A stretch of 20,720 nt of DNA from a virus: the IMG/VR virus record IMGVR_UViG_3300044729_000503, positions 1 to 20,720 of that record; one strand, written 5' to 3'. The position numbers and the translations under genes were made by a program. Shown here in pieces: positions 13,688-20,153 of this stretch (its first letter is position 1; each line of letters starts with the position of its first letter). The notes below the pieces were generated by a model, which saw nothing but the letters and a program-made list of their open reading frames with translations, did no database searches and had not been told where the DNA came from.

Positions 13688-14011
13688 GTGGCTAAAAAGT
13701 GCACCAACTCCGAATCAGATCAGCGGGTAAACACCGTTTATGATCTGCTTTTGCGTGCACACAGTAGGACGCAAATTATACGATTTGCGTCGGAAACATG
13801 GGATGTAGGCGAGCGTCAGGCAGAGATTTACATGTCTCGCGCTCGCCAGCTCATGGCGTTGGATGCAGAGCTAGAGCGGCCGCAGTGGCTAGCTGCTGCT
13901 GTCGCTCGCTTGCAAGATTACGAGCGTGAAGCACGCGCCAAGGGGAACCTCAGCATTGCAATCAAAGCCCTAGAAGATCAGGCCAAGCTGCTGCGGTTTG
14001 AAATGTCATGA
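13688..14011 (+). CDS. Terminase small subunit-like protein
   Basis: Recognises phage DNA for packaging. The 107-aa protein starts with GTG at 13688, three bases after the clamp stop. It has an HTH-like segment RVNTVYDLLLRAHSRTQIIR, then FASETWDVGERQAEIYMSRA, the usual small-terminase pattern in which W-x-V/I-x-x-R-Q-A-E-I-Y-x-x-R-A is the recognition helix. A long C-terminal helix (LAAAVARLQDYEREARAKGN) could serve for oligomerisation. Its end overlaps the large subunit start (ATGA), the standard arrangement. Confidence 0.85.
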   Translation: MAKKCTNSESDQRVNTVYDLLLRAHSRTQIIRFASETWDVGERQAEIYMSRARQLMALDAELERPQWLAAAVARLQDYEREARAKGNLSIAIKALEDQAKLLRFEMS

Positions 14012-15357
14012 GCTTGCTCGCCGGCATCTGCCAACCCGGCAGCCTGCTTGGGTTTATGGATGTTGCAACGCAAGAGGACACGGGCGATCTGCTGCAACGC
14101 ATCCGCGCTGATCTGCACCCTGGCCAGCTTGCGTTTGTAGACGACAGCGACACGCAGATCATCGGCATCTCAGCTGGTTATGGCGCCGGCAAGACACGTG
14201 CGCTGTGCGCCAAGGCTGTGATGCTGGCCGCGGCTAATCAAGGCTTCATCGGTGCAGTGATGGAGCCGACCGGCCCATTGATCCGCGACATTTGGCAGAA
14301 CGACTTCGAGAACTTCCTAGAGGCATATGAGATTCCGTACACCTTCAGGGCATCACCGCTGCCTGAGTACATGCTGCACCTGCCAGGCGGTGATACCAAG
14401 ATCCTGTGCCGCAGCTTTGAGAACTGGAGCCGCATCATCGGATTGAACCTTGCTTGGGTACTCGCCGATGAGATCGACACAGTGACGCCATCTATCGCCA
14501 ACAAGGCATTCCCCAAGATCCTTGGCCGCTTGCGCTCCGGCAACGTGCGGCAGTTTGGCGCTGCATCTACACCAGAAGGATTCCGCTGGATGTGGAACAC
14601 GTTCGGCAGTGAGGATGCCAAGGGACGCGCTGACCGCAAGCTGATCAAGATGCGGTCAGCAGATAACCCGCATCTGCCGCCGGACTTTATCGAGCGCCTC
14701 GAAGCGAACTACGACCCAAACCTGCTGCGGGCCTACCTAGACGGTGAGTTCGTCAACCTCACCACCGGCACTATCTATGACCGCTTCAGCCGCGACAAGC
14801 ACGTGGTGGCCGAGCTGCTAGGCCTAGACCGCGAGCCGCTACGCATTGGCGTTGATTTCAACGTTGGCAACATGTCTGCTGTAATCGGCGTCCGCACTGG
14901 CAGCAGCCTGCTAGTGATTGATGAGATCAGCGGCGCCCATGACACCGACGCGTTGGCGCAAGAGATCCAAGCGCGTTATCCGCAGCGGCGTATCTACATC
15001 TACCCAGATGCCAGCGGCGGTAACCGCAGCACCAACGCAAGCCAGACCGATATTCAGATCCTGGAGTCCTACGGCATGTCAAACCAGTCACCACGCGCAA
15101 ATCCTCCCGTCCGTGATCGCGTGGCTGCTGTTCAGGCTTTACTGGAAAACGGCAAGGGTCAGGTCAGACTCACCATCCACCAGCGATGCAAGCGGCTGAT
15201 CGAATGCCTAGAGCTGCAGTGCTACACCGACAAGGGCGACCCTGACAAGGATGCCGGCCATGACCACATGAACGATGCGCTCGGCTACTTGGTCTGGCGT
15301 GAATTCAACCCATTGCACGCAGGTGCTGGGCGATCTACAGGCATCAGGCTATATTGA
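14008..15357 (+). CDS. terL: Terminase large subunit
   Basis: Motor and nuclease for DNA packaging, 449 aa. The N-terminal ATPase has Walker A GYGAGKTR (57-64), Walker B LAWVLADEID (148-157, D154 and E155) and the coupling motif AASTPE (185-190). The C-terminal RNase H-like nuclease has VDFNVGN with D283, IYPDASGG with D334, and the metal residue near HMNDALGYLVW (D423). All acidic residues appear in place, so the protein should be active. It couples with the small subunit and is followed 24 bp later by a cyAbrB-like gene rather than the portal, which is an unusual insertion. Confidence 0.95.
   Translation: MSLLAGICQPGSLLGFMDVATQEDTGDLLQRIRADLHPGQLAFVDDSDTQIIGISAGYGAGKTRALCAKAVMLAAANQGFIGAVMEPTGPLIRDIWQNDFENFLEAYEIPYTFRASPLPEYMLHLPGGDTKILCRSFENWSRIIGLNLAWVLADEIDTVTPSIANKAFPKILGRLRSGNVRQFGAASTPEGFRWMWNTFGSEDAKGRADRKLIKMRSADNPHLPPDFIERLEANYDPNLLRAYLDGEFVNLTTGTIYDRFSRDKHVVAELLGLDREPLRIGVDFNVGNMSAVIGVRTGSSLLVIDEISGAHDTDALAQEIQARYPQRRIYIYPDASGGNRSTNASQTDIQILESYGMSNQSPRANPPVRDRVAAVQALLENGKGQVRLTIHQRCKRLIECLELQCYTDKGDPDKDAGHDHMNDALGYLVWREFNPLHAGAGRSTGIRLY
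15350..15355 (+). promoter_or_regulatory. Possible -10 box for the cyAbrB-like gene
   Basis: TATATT inside the last codons of the large terminase gene, about 26 bp before the ATG at 15382. It fits a -10 element at five of six positions, but no -35 box lies 16-18 bp upstream. It would give the regulator its own transcript. Weak evidence. Confidence 0.25.
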
Positions 15358-15381
15358 TTCCGCCAATCATTAACTCTACCC

Positions 15382-15705
15382 ATGCTCAAGGGCGTCGAAC
15401 TACTCGCCAAGGTGAAAGAACTGGGCAATGCGCCTAAGTCCGAACTGGTGCGTGCTTGCGGCTACGTGATCAAGGATCGCGTGGCATTCACGCAGTTTTA
15501 TGAAGCACTGCTGGAAGCCAAAGGCGTTGACCTAGTAGGCAACAAGACAGCAAAGCGCGGCCGCGGCCTAACCTACAAGGCAAAGGTGCAATTCAACGGC
15601 AAGCTGCAGATTGGCGATGGCTACCTGCGCGAGATGGGTTACGAGCCCGGCGCTGAGTTTGACATCAAGATTGGCCGCAATAGCATCACGCTGACTGCCG
15701 CTTAA
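15382..15705 (+). CDS. cyAbrB-like transcriptional regulator
   Basis: A 107-aa homologue of the cyanobacterial AbrB proteins. The N-terminal half carries the cyAbrB signature ELLAKVKELGNAPKSELVRA, CGYV, and then FTQFYEALLEAKG; the C-terminal half is an AbrB-type DNA-binding fold: YKAKVQFNGKLQIGDGYLRE, GYEPGAEFDIKIGRNSITL. In cyanobacteria, cyAbrB paralogues control nitrogen, carbon and stress genes and are found across the phylum. This copy is shorter, lacking residues in the middle of the N-terminal domain. It lies between the large terminase and portal genes, with 24 and 26 bp gaps, and probably alters host gene expression late in infection or times late genes (inference). Confidence 0.9.
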   Translation: MLKGVELLAKVKELGNAPKSELVRACGYVIKDRVAFTQFYEALLEAKGVDLVGNKTAKRGRGLTYKAKVQFNGKLQIGDGYLREMGYEPGAEFDIKIGRNSITLTAA

Positions 15706-15731
15706 ACTGCATTCATGACTGCGGCGCTGTA

Positions 15732-17177
15732 ATGTACACCGGCTTTAACAACTACGACCGGCCGATTGCGCAGCGCCGCGTTACTCGCGTGCAGGATGCC
15801 AATACGGCGTGGTATGCACAAGAGGCGCATTGGATCTTGATTGAAGACCTGCTGCAAGGCACCTATGGGATGCGCCGCAAACATCGGCGCTATCTGCCGC
15901 AGGAGCCGCGCGAGCTGGATGAGTCCTACGACAACCGCCTAGCACGCAGCGTATGCCCGCCGTATTACCAGCGACTAGAGCGGATGCTGGCCGGCATGTT
16001 GACGCGCAAGCCGGTGCGGCTTGACGACACGGCCGACGTGATCCGCGAGCAGTTGTTTGATGTTGACCTACAAGGCAATGACCTCAATGTTTGGACCTAC
16101 GAAACCACCCGCAAGATGGTCCGTTATGGCCACGTTGGTGTACTGGTGGATGCACCTGCTGATGGGGGTAGGCCCTATTGGGTGACCTACACACCACGGC
16201 AGATTCTTGGTTGGCGTGCTGAGCAGCAGGAAGGCCGGCAAGTGTTGACGCAACTGCGGCTTGCCGAGACGGTCACAGTTCCTGATGGTGAGTTTGGAGA
16301 GAAGGCAGTCGAGCAAATCCGGGTGCTGACACCAGGTGAGTTTCAACTACACCAGAAGCAAGACAACGGCGACTTTAAGGTTGTCGACGAGGGCCGCACA
16401 AGCCTCAGTAAGATTCCCTTCTCAGTTGCTTATGCGCAGCGCCATGGCTTCATGGAGTCACGTCCGCCGCTGGAAGATATTGCTGAGCTAAACCTGAAGG
16501 CGTATCAGATCCAGAGCGATCTCGATAACCAGCTCCACATCAGCGCCGTGCCGATGCTGGCGTTTTATGGCTTCCCATCTGCAGCAGAGGAAGTCAGCGC
16601 TGGACCCGGCGAGGCGATCGCATTCCCCGCTGATGGCCGCGCTGAATACATCGAACCTGCTGGCCGCAGTTTTGATTATCAGTTCCGCAGGCTTGAGCAG
16701 CTTGCACTGCAGATCAACGAGTTAGGGCTATCGGCAGTGCTGGGCCAGAAGCTATCTGCTGAAACTGCTGAGGCAAAGCGCATTGATCGCAGCCAAGGCG
16801 ACAGCACGATGATGGTGATTGCGCAGAATGTGCAAGACATGATCGACAACTGTTTACAGTTTCATGCGCAATACATCGGCAACAGCACATCGCCTGGCAG
16901 CAGCTATGTCAATCGTGATTTCCTGGGCATGCGCCTTGAGCCGCAGGAGATCCAAGCGCTGCTGCAGCTTTACACCGCAGGCACCATCACGCAAGAAACC
17001 TTACTGCGTGAGCTTGCCGAAGGCGATGTACTAGGCGACGACTTTAACGTGGATGAGGAGCTTGAAGCTACGGCCAATGCGGGGCTTGATCTACAACCTG
17101 CTGGACTGGGTGACCGACCGCTTAGTGGACCTGATGATCTGGATGGAACCGAAGAAACCGAGGAGACAAGAGCTTGA
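15732..17177 (+). CDS. Portal protein (DUF4055 family)
   Basis: Forms the ring at the capsid vertex through which DNA passes. The 481-aa protein has the DUF4055 features: YLPQEPRELDESYDNRLARS, then a YYQRLERMLAGMLTRKP helix, VRYGHVGVLVDAP, YTPRQILGWR and SKIPFSVAYAQRHG; a long helical segment follows (PPLEDIAELNLKAYQIQSDL), then QKLSAETAEAKRIDRSQGDS. The C-terminus is acidic. Its place after the terminase and before MuF agrees with a portal. The acidic tail overlaps the next small gene in another frame. Confidence 0.92.
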   Translation: MYTGFNNYDRPIAQRRVTRVQDANTAWYAQEAHWILIEDLLQGTYGMRRKHRRYLPQEPRELDESYDNRLARSVCPPYYQRLERMLAGMLTRKPVRLDDTADVIREQLFDVDLQGNDLNVWTYETTRKMVRYGHVGVLVDAPADGGRPYWVTYTPRQILGWRAEQQEGRQVLTQLRLAETVTVPDGEFGEKAVEQIRVLTPGEFQLHQKQDNGDFKVVDEGRTSLSKIPFSVAYAQRHGFMESRPPLEDIAELNLKAYQIQSDLDNQLHISAVPMLAFYGFPSAAEEVSAGPGEAIAFPADGRAEYIEPAGRSFDYQFRRLEQLALQINELGLSAVLGQKLSAETAEAKRIDRSQGDSTMMVIAQNVQDMIDNCLQFHAQYIGNSTSPGSSYVNRDFLGMRLEPQEIQALLQLYTAGTITQETLLRELAEGDVLGDDFNVDEELEATANAGLDLQPAGLGDRPLSGPDDLDGTEETEETRA

Positions 17178-17397
17178 TTATCACGTCAGCGCCCTGCCGG
17201 AAGAGGTTTTAGCCATCGTGCGCATCAGCTGGTACAAGCAAGGCAGAGCCGATGAGATTGACGAAACGATCTTGTACGAAGACGGGCAAAACGGTTATGA
17301 CGCATTTGCTGCATTGGTCACCACTGCATTGAACCGCGGCGCTAACGTCAGTATTCGCAGCGGCTATCAACCGGAAGATCTTGGCATTGAACGATGA
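17143..17397 (+). CDS. Small protein, 84 aa, unknown function, between portal and MuF
   Basis: From the ATG at 17143 it reads MEPKKPRRQELDYHVSALPE then IVRISWYKQGRADEIDETIL and YDAFAALVTTALNRGA. It appears to be a small alpha/beta protein; no family is recognised. The frame is open from 17053, but earlier starts lie deep inside the portal gene; an ATG at 17134 is the nearest alternative. Its stop overlaps the MuF ATG by 4 bp (ATGA), the main evidence that it is translated. It may be a capsid accessory factor judging by position only. Confidence 0.65.
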   Translation: MEPKKPRRQELDYHVSALPEEVLAIVRISWYKQGRADEIDETILYEDGQNGYDAFAALVTTALNRGANVSIRSGYQPEDLGIER

Positions 17398-18584
17398 GCA
17401 CACCAGAAGCGCTCTACCGCAATGCAATAGATCTGAACCGCTACAGCAATAGCGTTGCGCGGCGTGTGATCAATGCCTACAACGACATCATCATTGATGC
17501 CGTCAATCAACTGCGCACCATTGATGAGATATCGGCGCCAGTCAAAGCGGCGCGGCTCCGCGCGATCCTTGCTCAGTTGAAGGACAGCTTGGCAACATGG
17601 GCAGGCGATGCAACGGAGCTGACAGCATTAGAACTGCAAGGCATTGCAGAGCTGCAATCTGAGTTTGTGGCTGGTCAATTGCGGCGTGCATTGCCGGCAG
17701 GTGCACGTGATGCAGTGCGCACCGTTGAGATCAGCCCGCAGTTTGCGCAGTCAGTGGTCACCACGGATCCGACGCAGATCAACGTGGTGGCGCTGTCGGA
17801 CGACCTGTTTGCTGCAGTACAAGGTGCACCGGCAACATTCAGCCTCACCGCAGCGCAAGGTGCCACAATTACGTTGCCCAATGGTGAAGTGGTCACCAAA
17901 GCATTCCGCGGCATTGCAGTAGATCAAGCAGAGCGGTTCTCGCAAGTCGTGCGGCAAGGTCTGCTGACTGGTGAGCCAACGCCAGCCATTGCCAAGCGGT
18001 TGATTGGAAACCTTGAATTTGGCGAAGAGGCTAAGACCGTGAAGCAGCTAGTTGCAGCAGGCGGGCAGGCAACAGCGGTTGCGGATAATCAGATCGTTAG
18101 CCTTGTGCGCACCAGCATCAACCAAGTAGCCAATGCAGCTAGTCAACAGGTGTACGAAGCAAATCAAGACATCACTAAAAAGTATCGCTATGTGGCAACA
18201 CTGGATACCCGCACCAGTAGCATTTGCCGTGCATTGGATGGTCGAGAGTTTGAATACGGCAAAGGCCCGACTCCGCCGCAGCATTTCAATTGCAGATCAA
18301 CGACAGTGCCGGTGATCGACTACGACGAGTTGGGTTTCACGCCACCACCGCCAGCAAAGCGTGCATCAGCAGGTGGCCAGGTGCCGGCAGATCAAACTTA
18401 CGGGCAATGGCTGGCAAAGCAAGATCTTGAGACCAAGGCCAAGGCATTGGGCGCTAACAAAGTGCCGTATTTCAACCGGCTTGCTGACAAGTATGGCCCA
18501 ACTGATGCCATCGCCAAGCTAGTTCGTGATGACGGCTCAGAGCTAACCTTAGATCAGCTTCGTGCACGATATGGACCTGCCTAG
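17394..18584 (+). CDS. MuF-like minor head protein
   Basis: A head-morphogenesis protein related to phage Mu gpF and SPP1 gp7, present in a few copies in the capsid. The 396-aa protein has long N-terminal helices and the MuF core at about 261-310: YVATLDTRTSSICRALDG and PPQHFNCRSTTVPV, with C278 and C300 and the H-F-N-C-R signature. The C-terminus TYGQWLAKQDLETKAKALG through LADKYG is also common in MuF proteins. No toxin domain is attached. It starts within the previous gene (ATGA) and is followed by an overlapping small gene. Confidence 0.93.
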   Translation: MSTPEALYRNAIDLNRYSNSVARRVINAYNDIIIDAVNQLRTIDEISAPVKAARLRAILAQLKDSLATWAGDATELTALELQGIAELQSEFVAGQLRRALPAGARDAVRTVEISPQFAQSVVTTDPTQINVVALSDDLFAAVQGAPATFSLTAAQGATITLPNGEVVTKAFRGIAVDQAERFSQVVRQGLLTGEPTPAIAKRLIGNLEFGEEAKTVKQLVAAGGQATAVADNQIVSLVRTSINQVANAASQQVYEANQDITKKYRYVATLDTRTSSICRALDGREFEYGKGPTPPQHFNCRSTTVPVIDYDELGFTPPPPAKRASAGGQVPADQTYGQWLAKQDLETKAKALGANKVPYFNRLADKYGPTDAIAKLVRDDGSELTLDQLRARYGPA

Positions 18585-18873
18585 CCTGCGGCATTTTCAG
18601 AATGGTTTGATCGTCAGCGATCCTGTGCAAGCATTAGTCGGCGAAGCATGGGTTCAAGCAGTGCTGTGCCAACGTGAAGATGGTAGCCAGTATTGGGCGA
18701 CGCTTGACATGGCTAAACTTACAGCAGTAACAGAGTGGTGCTATGCCATTGAAAAAGGGCAAGTCGCAGGCTGCAGTATCAGCCAACATCAAAACGGAGA
18801 TGAAAAAAGGCAAGCCGCAAAAGCAAGCGGTAGCAATCGCGCTCGCAAAAGCCGGCAAGTCACGCAAGGGTAA
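18571..18873 (+). CDS. Small protein with a C-terminus overprinting the next gene
   Basis: From the ATG at 18571 (14 bp before the MuF end) it reads MDLPSLRHFQNGLIVSDPVQ, then ALVGEAWVQAVLCQREDGSQ and YWATLDMAKLTAV. Residues 1-58 look like a real compact beta-rich protein. The last ~43 residues (basic, Q/S/R-rich) are read over the next gene, MPLKKGKS..., in another frame, and look like by-product sequence. No family is known to me. An alternative is that the protein originally ended near residue 58 and lost its stop. Confidence 0.6.
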   Translation: MDLPSLRHFQNGLIVSDPVQALVGEAWVQAVLCQREDGSQYWATLDMAKLTAVTEWCYAIEKGQVAGCSISQHQNGDEKRQAAKASGSNRARKSRQVTQG

Positions 18874-18880
18874 GAAGTGA
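18743..18880 (+). CDS. Small lysine-rich protein, 45 aa (DUF6496-like)
   Basis: Reads MPLKKGKSQAAVSANIKTEM, then KKGKPQKQAVAIALAKAGKS and RKGKK. This is the short MPLKKGKS-type protein seen in very many phages, usually just after head genes; it resembles the DUF6496 pattern with KQAVAIAL. It is very basic, so nucleic-acid binding or a capsid-interior role is plausible, but no function is established. It overlaps the preceding gene by 131 bp in another frame, and its TGA overlaps the next ATG (TGATG). Confidence 0.85.
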   Translation: MPLKKGKSQAAVSANIKTEMKKGKPQKQAVAIALAKAGKSRKGKK

Positions 18881-19035
18881 TGGCTAAGAAGCCTGGCCTA
18901 TACGCCAACATTGCCGCCAAACGCAAGCGCATTGAAGCCGGCAGCAAGGAGCGCATGGCACGTAAAGGCGAAGCCGGCAGGCCATCTGCTGCTGCATTTA
19001 AGGCGGCCGCTAAGACCGCGAAGAAAAAGAAATAA
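18880..19035 (+). CDS. Small basic protein, 51 aa (MAKKPGLYANIAAKRKRI type)
   Basis: Reads MAKKPGLYANIAAKRKRIEA then GSKERMARKGEAGRPSAAAF and a lysine-rich end KTAKKKK. I recognise the GLYANI-x-AKRxRI-x-AGS-x-ERM pattern as a short protein widespread in phage head regions, with no known function. Strongly basic, like its neighbours. Its ATG shares a base with the previous stop (TGATG), so the two are coupled. It fills an otherwise empty gap between two genes. Confidence 0.85.
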   Translation: MAKKPGLYANIAAKRKRIEAGSKERMARKGEAGRPSAAAFKAAAKTAKKKK

Positions 19036-19045
19036 TCAGCACGGC

Positions 19046-19051
19046 TAGAAT
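19046..19051 (+). promoter_or_regulatory. Possible -10 box (TAGAAT) before the basic 164-aa gene
   Basis: TAGAAT at 19046-19051 fits a cyanobacterial -10 element at five of six positions and lies 25 bp before the ATG at 19076. No -35 box is apparent, so a phage sigma or an activator would be needed. A related box TAGAGG occurs at 20124-20129 before the scaffold gene. Confidence 0.35.
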
Positions 19052-19075
19052 GCGATTATGAATTAATAAAAGCCA

Positions 19076-19570
19076 ATGGCCCGTACCTACAAACGCGACT
19101 CCATAGGGCGCTTTGCCGGCGGCGGCGGCGGCGGCGGTAAATCCAAGTCCGGCTCTACGCGCTCCGCTAACACTGCTCGCTCTAAAGAATTAAAAGCTAA
19201 AGGCACAACTGCCATCGGCGGTCGCGTCAAGGCGCAAGGCTTTTCTGGTCAAAAAGCCGCTCAGCAGCGGGCCGGCGGACTTCGAGCCACTAGCACAAAA
19301 GGCTTGAAAACAAAAGGCACCGGTGCAGGTGCAGGCACTCGTGCTGGTATGAAGGCCAGTGCTGCTCAAGTTGGGAAATCACGCTCTAAGGCTGCCTCTA
19401 AAGGCACCAAGAAAATGAGCAAGGCTCCGGTGAGTGCTGCTAAAACTCGCTACAAGGATCTAAGCGGCCGCGCTCGTCAGTCCTCACCGTTCCGTTCTGC
19501 GGCAGACAACCGCAAAGCCGCTGGTGCCAAGCGCAGCCTCGCAACGATGATCAAAAAGCGCGGGCGTTAA
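19076..19570 (+). CDS. Highly basic glycine/alanine/lysine-rich protein, 164 aa
   Basis: Begins MARTYKRDSIGRFAGGGGGG, an N-terminus I associate with phage structural-region proteins (RDxxGRF then a glycine run). The rest is low-complexity, rich in K, R, G, A and S, with only four acidic residues in the whole protein; it ends RSLATMIKKRGR. It is probably largely disordered and DNA-binding, perhaps packed with DNA or binding the scaffold; no family is assigned. A candidate -10 box lies 25 bp upstream. It stops back-to-back with the opposing gene 19571-19813 (TAA then TTA). Confidence 0.82.
   Translation: MARTYKRDSIGRFAGGGGGGGKSKSGSTRSANTARSKELKAKGTTAIGGRVKAQGFSGQKAAQQRAGGLRATSTKGLKTKGTGAGAGTRAGMKASAAQVGKSRSKAASKGTKKMSKAPVSAAKTRYKDLSGRARQSSPFRSAADNRKAAGAKRSLATMIKKRGR
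19118..19138 (+). repeat. GGC triplet repeat coding seven glycines
   Basis: Six GGC codons and one GGT encode residues 15-21 of the basic protein. Simple repeats like this are prone to length change by slippage, so the glycine number may vary between related phages. Confidence 0.85.
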
Positions 19571-19813
19571 TTAGCTTGCAAATTCATCCCAAGTTCCCAA
19601 GCTTTCCATAATCTCTTGGGCAAAATCGGTGATGAATACCAAATCGCCATCCTCATCCCGAGCGATGGCGATAACTCTTGATAGGTGCATGTTGCCAACG
19701 GCAGCAAATAAACACACCTCATTGCCGTTTTCGTCGACATCAATGATCCGCTTCAACGCACTGCGAATAGCGCGTGATCCAAGGCCGTCTGGGTCCGATG
19801 CGATAATTTCCAT
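19571..19813 (-). CDS. Small acidic protein on the opposite strand, 80 aa
   Basis: Reads MEIIASDPDGLGSRAIRSAL, then KRIIDVDENGNEVCLFAAVG and ARDEDGDLVFITDFAQEIME. It looks like an alpha/beta protein with several strands and clear acidic character; no family is recognised. It is the only minus-strand gene among the late genes. It is supported by good residue composition and by filling the gap exactly between two genes, while the plus-strand alternative there (19629-19826) is serine/arginine-rich noise. It may be a recently inserted (moron-like) gene or a regulator; unknown. Confidence 0.6.
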   Translation of the reverse strand: MEIIASDPDGLGSRAIRSALKRIIDVDENGNEVCLFAAVGNMHLSRVIAIARDEDGDLVFITDFAQEIMESLGTWDEFAS

Positions 19814-19848
19814 GCGGCTAGCCTAGTCCAGCGACGGCCAATGGCGCC

Positions 19849-20121
19849 ATGATCACCTACCGCGGCGAGCAGTTTGACGGCTACAACAAGCCGAAGCGGA
19901 CGCCAAAGCATCCGAACAAATCGCACGCGGTGCTCGCCAAGGAAGGCGACAAGGTAAAGCTGATCCGCTTTGGCCAGCAAGGCGTTAGCGGCAGCCCATC
20001 ACGCGAGGGTGAATCCGCCGCGGCCAAAGCACGACGAGCTTCTTTCAAGGCGCGTCACGCCGGCAATATCGCTAAGGGCAAGATGTCTGCTGCGTGGTGG
20101 GCAGATAAAGAGAAGTGGTAA
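19849..20121 (+). CDS. Conserved phage protein, 90 aa (DUF6321-like)
   Basis: Reads MITYRGEQFDGYNKPKRTPK, HPNKSHAVLAKEGDKVKLIR and FGQQGVSGSP, ending with ARHAGNIAKGKMSAAWWADK. I recognise this as a protein common in marine and freshwater phages, placed near the scaffold gene; I believe it is annotated as DUF6321. The KSHAVLAKEGDKVKLIRFGQQG core looks like a small beta fold and the rest is basic and helical. No enzymatic motif is visible. Function is unknown; context suggests a head role. Confidence 0.85.
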   Translation: MITYRGEQFDGYNKPKRTPKHPNKSHAVLAKEGDKVKLIRFGQQGVSGSPSREGESAAAKARRASFKARHAGNIAKGKMSAAWWADKEKW

Positions 20122-20135
20122 CGTAGAGGTGTAAT

Positions 20136-20150
20136 TAAGCCTGCGGCTTA
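20136..20150 (+). promoter_or_regulatory. Stem-loop directly before the scaffold-like gene
   Basis: TAAGCC-TGC-GGCTTA, a 6-bp perfect stem with a 3-nt loop, ends three bases before the ATG at 20154, where a ribosome site would normally lie. It may limit or time translation of this gene; the short gap makes it more likely to matter. Confidence 0.45.
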
Positions 20151-20153
20151 TCC

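Noticed and set aside
18743-18765. Programmed frameshift joining the 100-aa protein to the MPLKKGKS protein at the A-rich stretch
   Set aside because: The needed shift would be +1 and no standard slippery sequence fits; the second gene has its own ATG and is a known stand-alone family.
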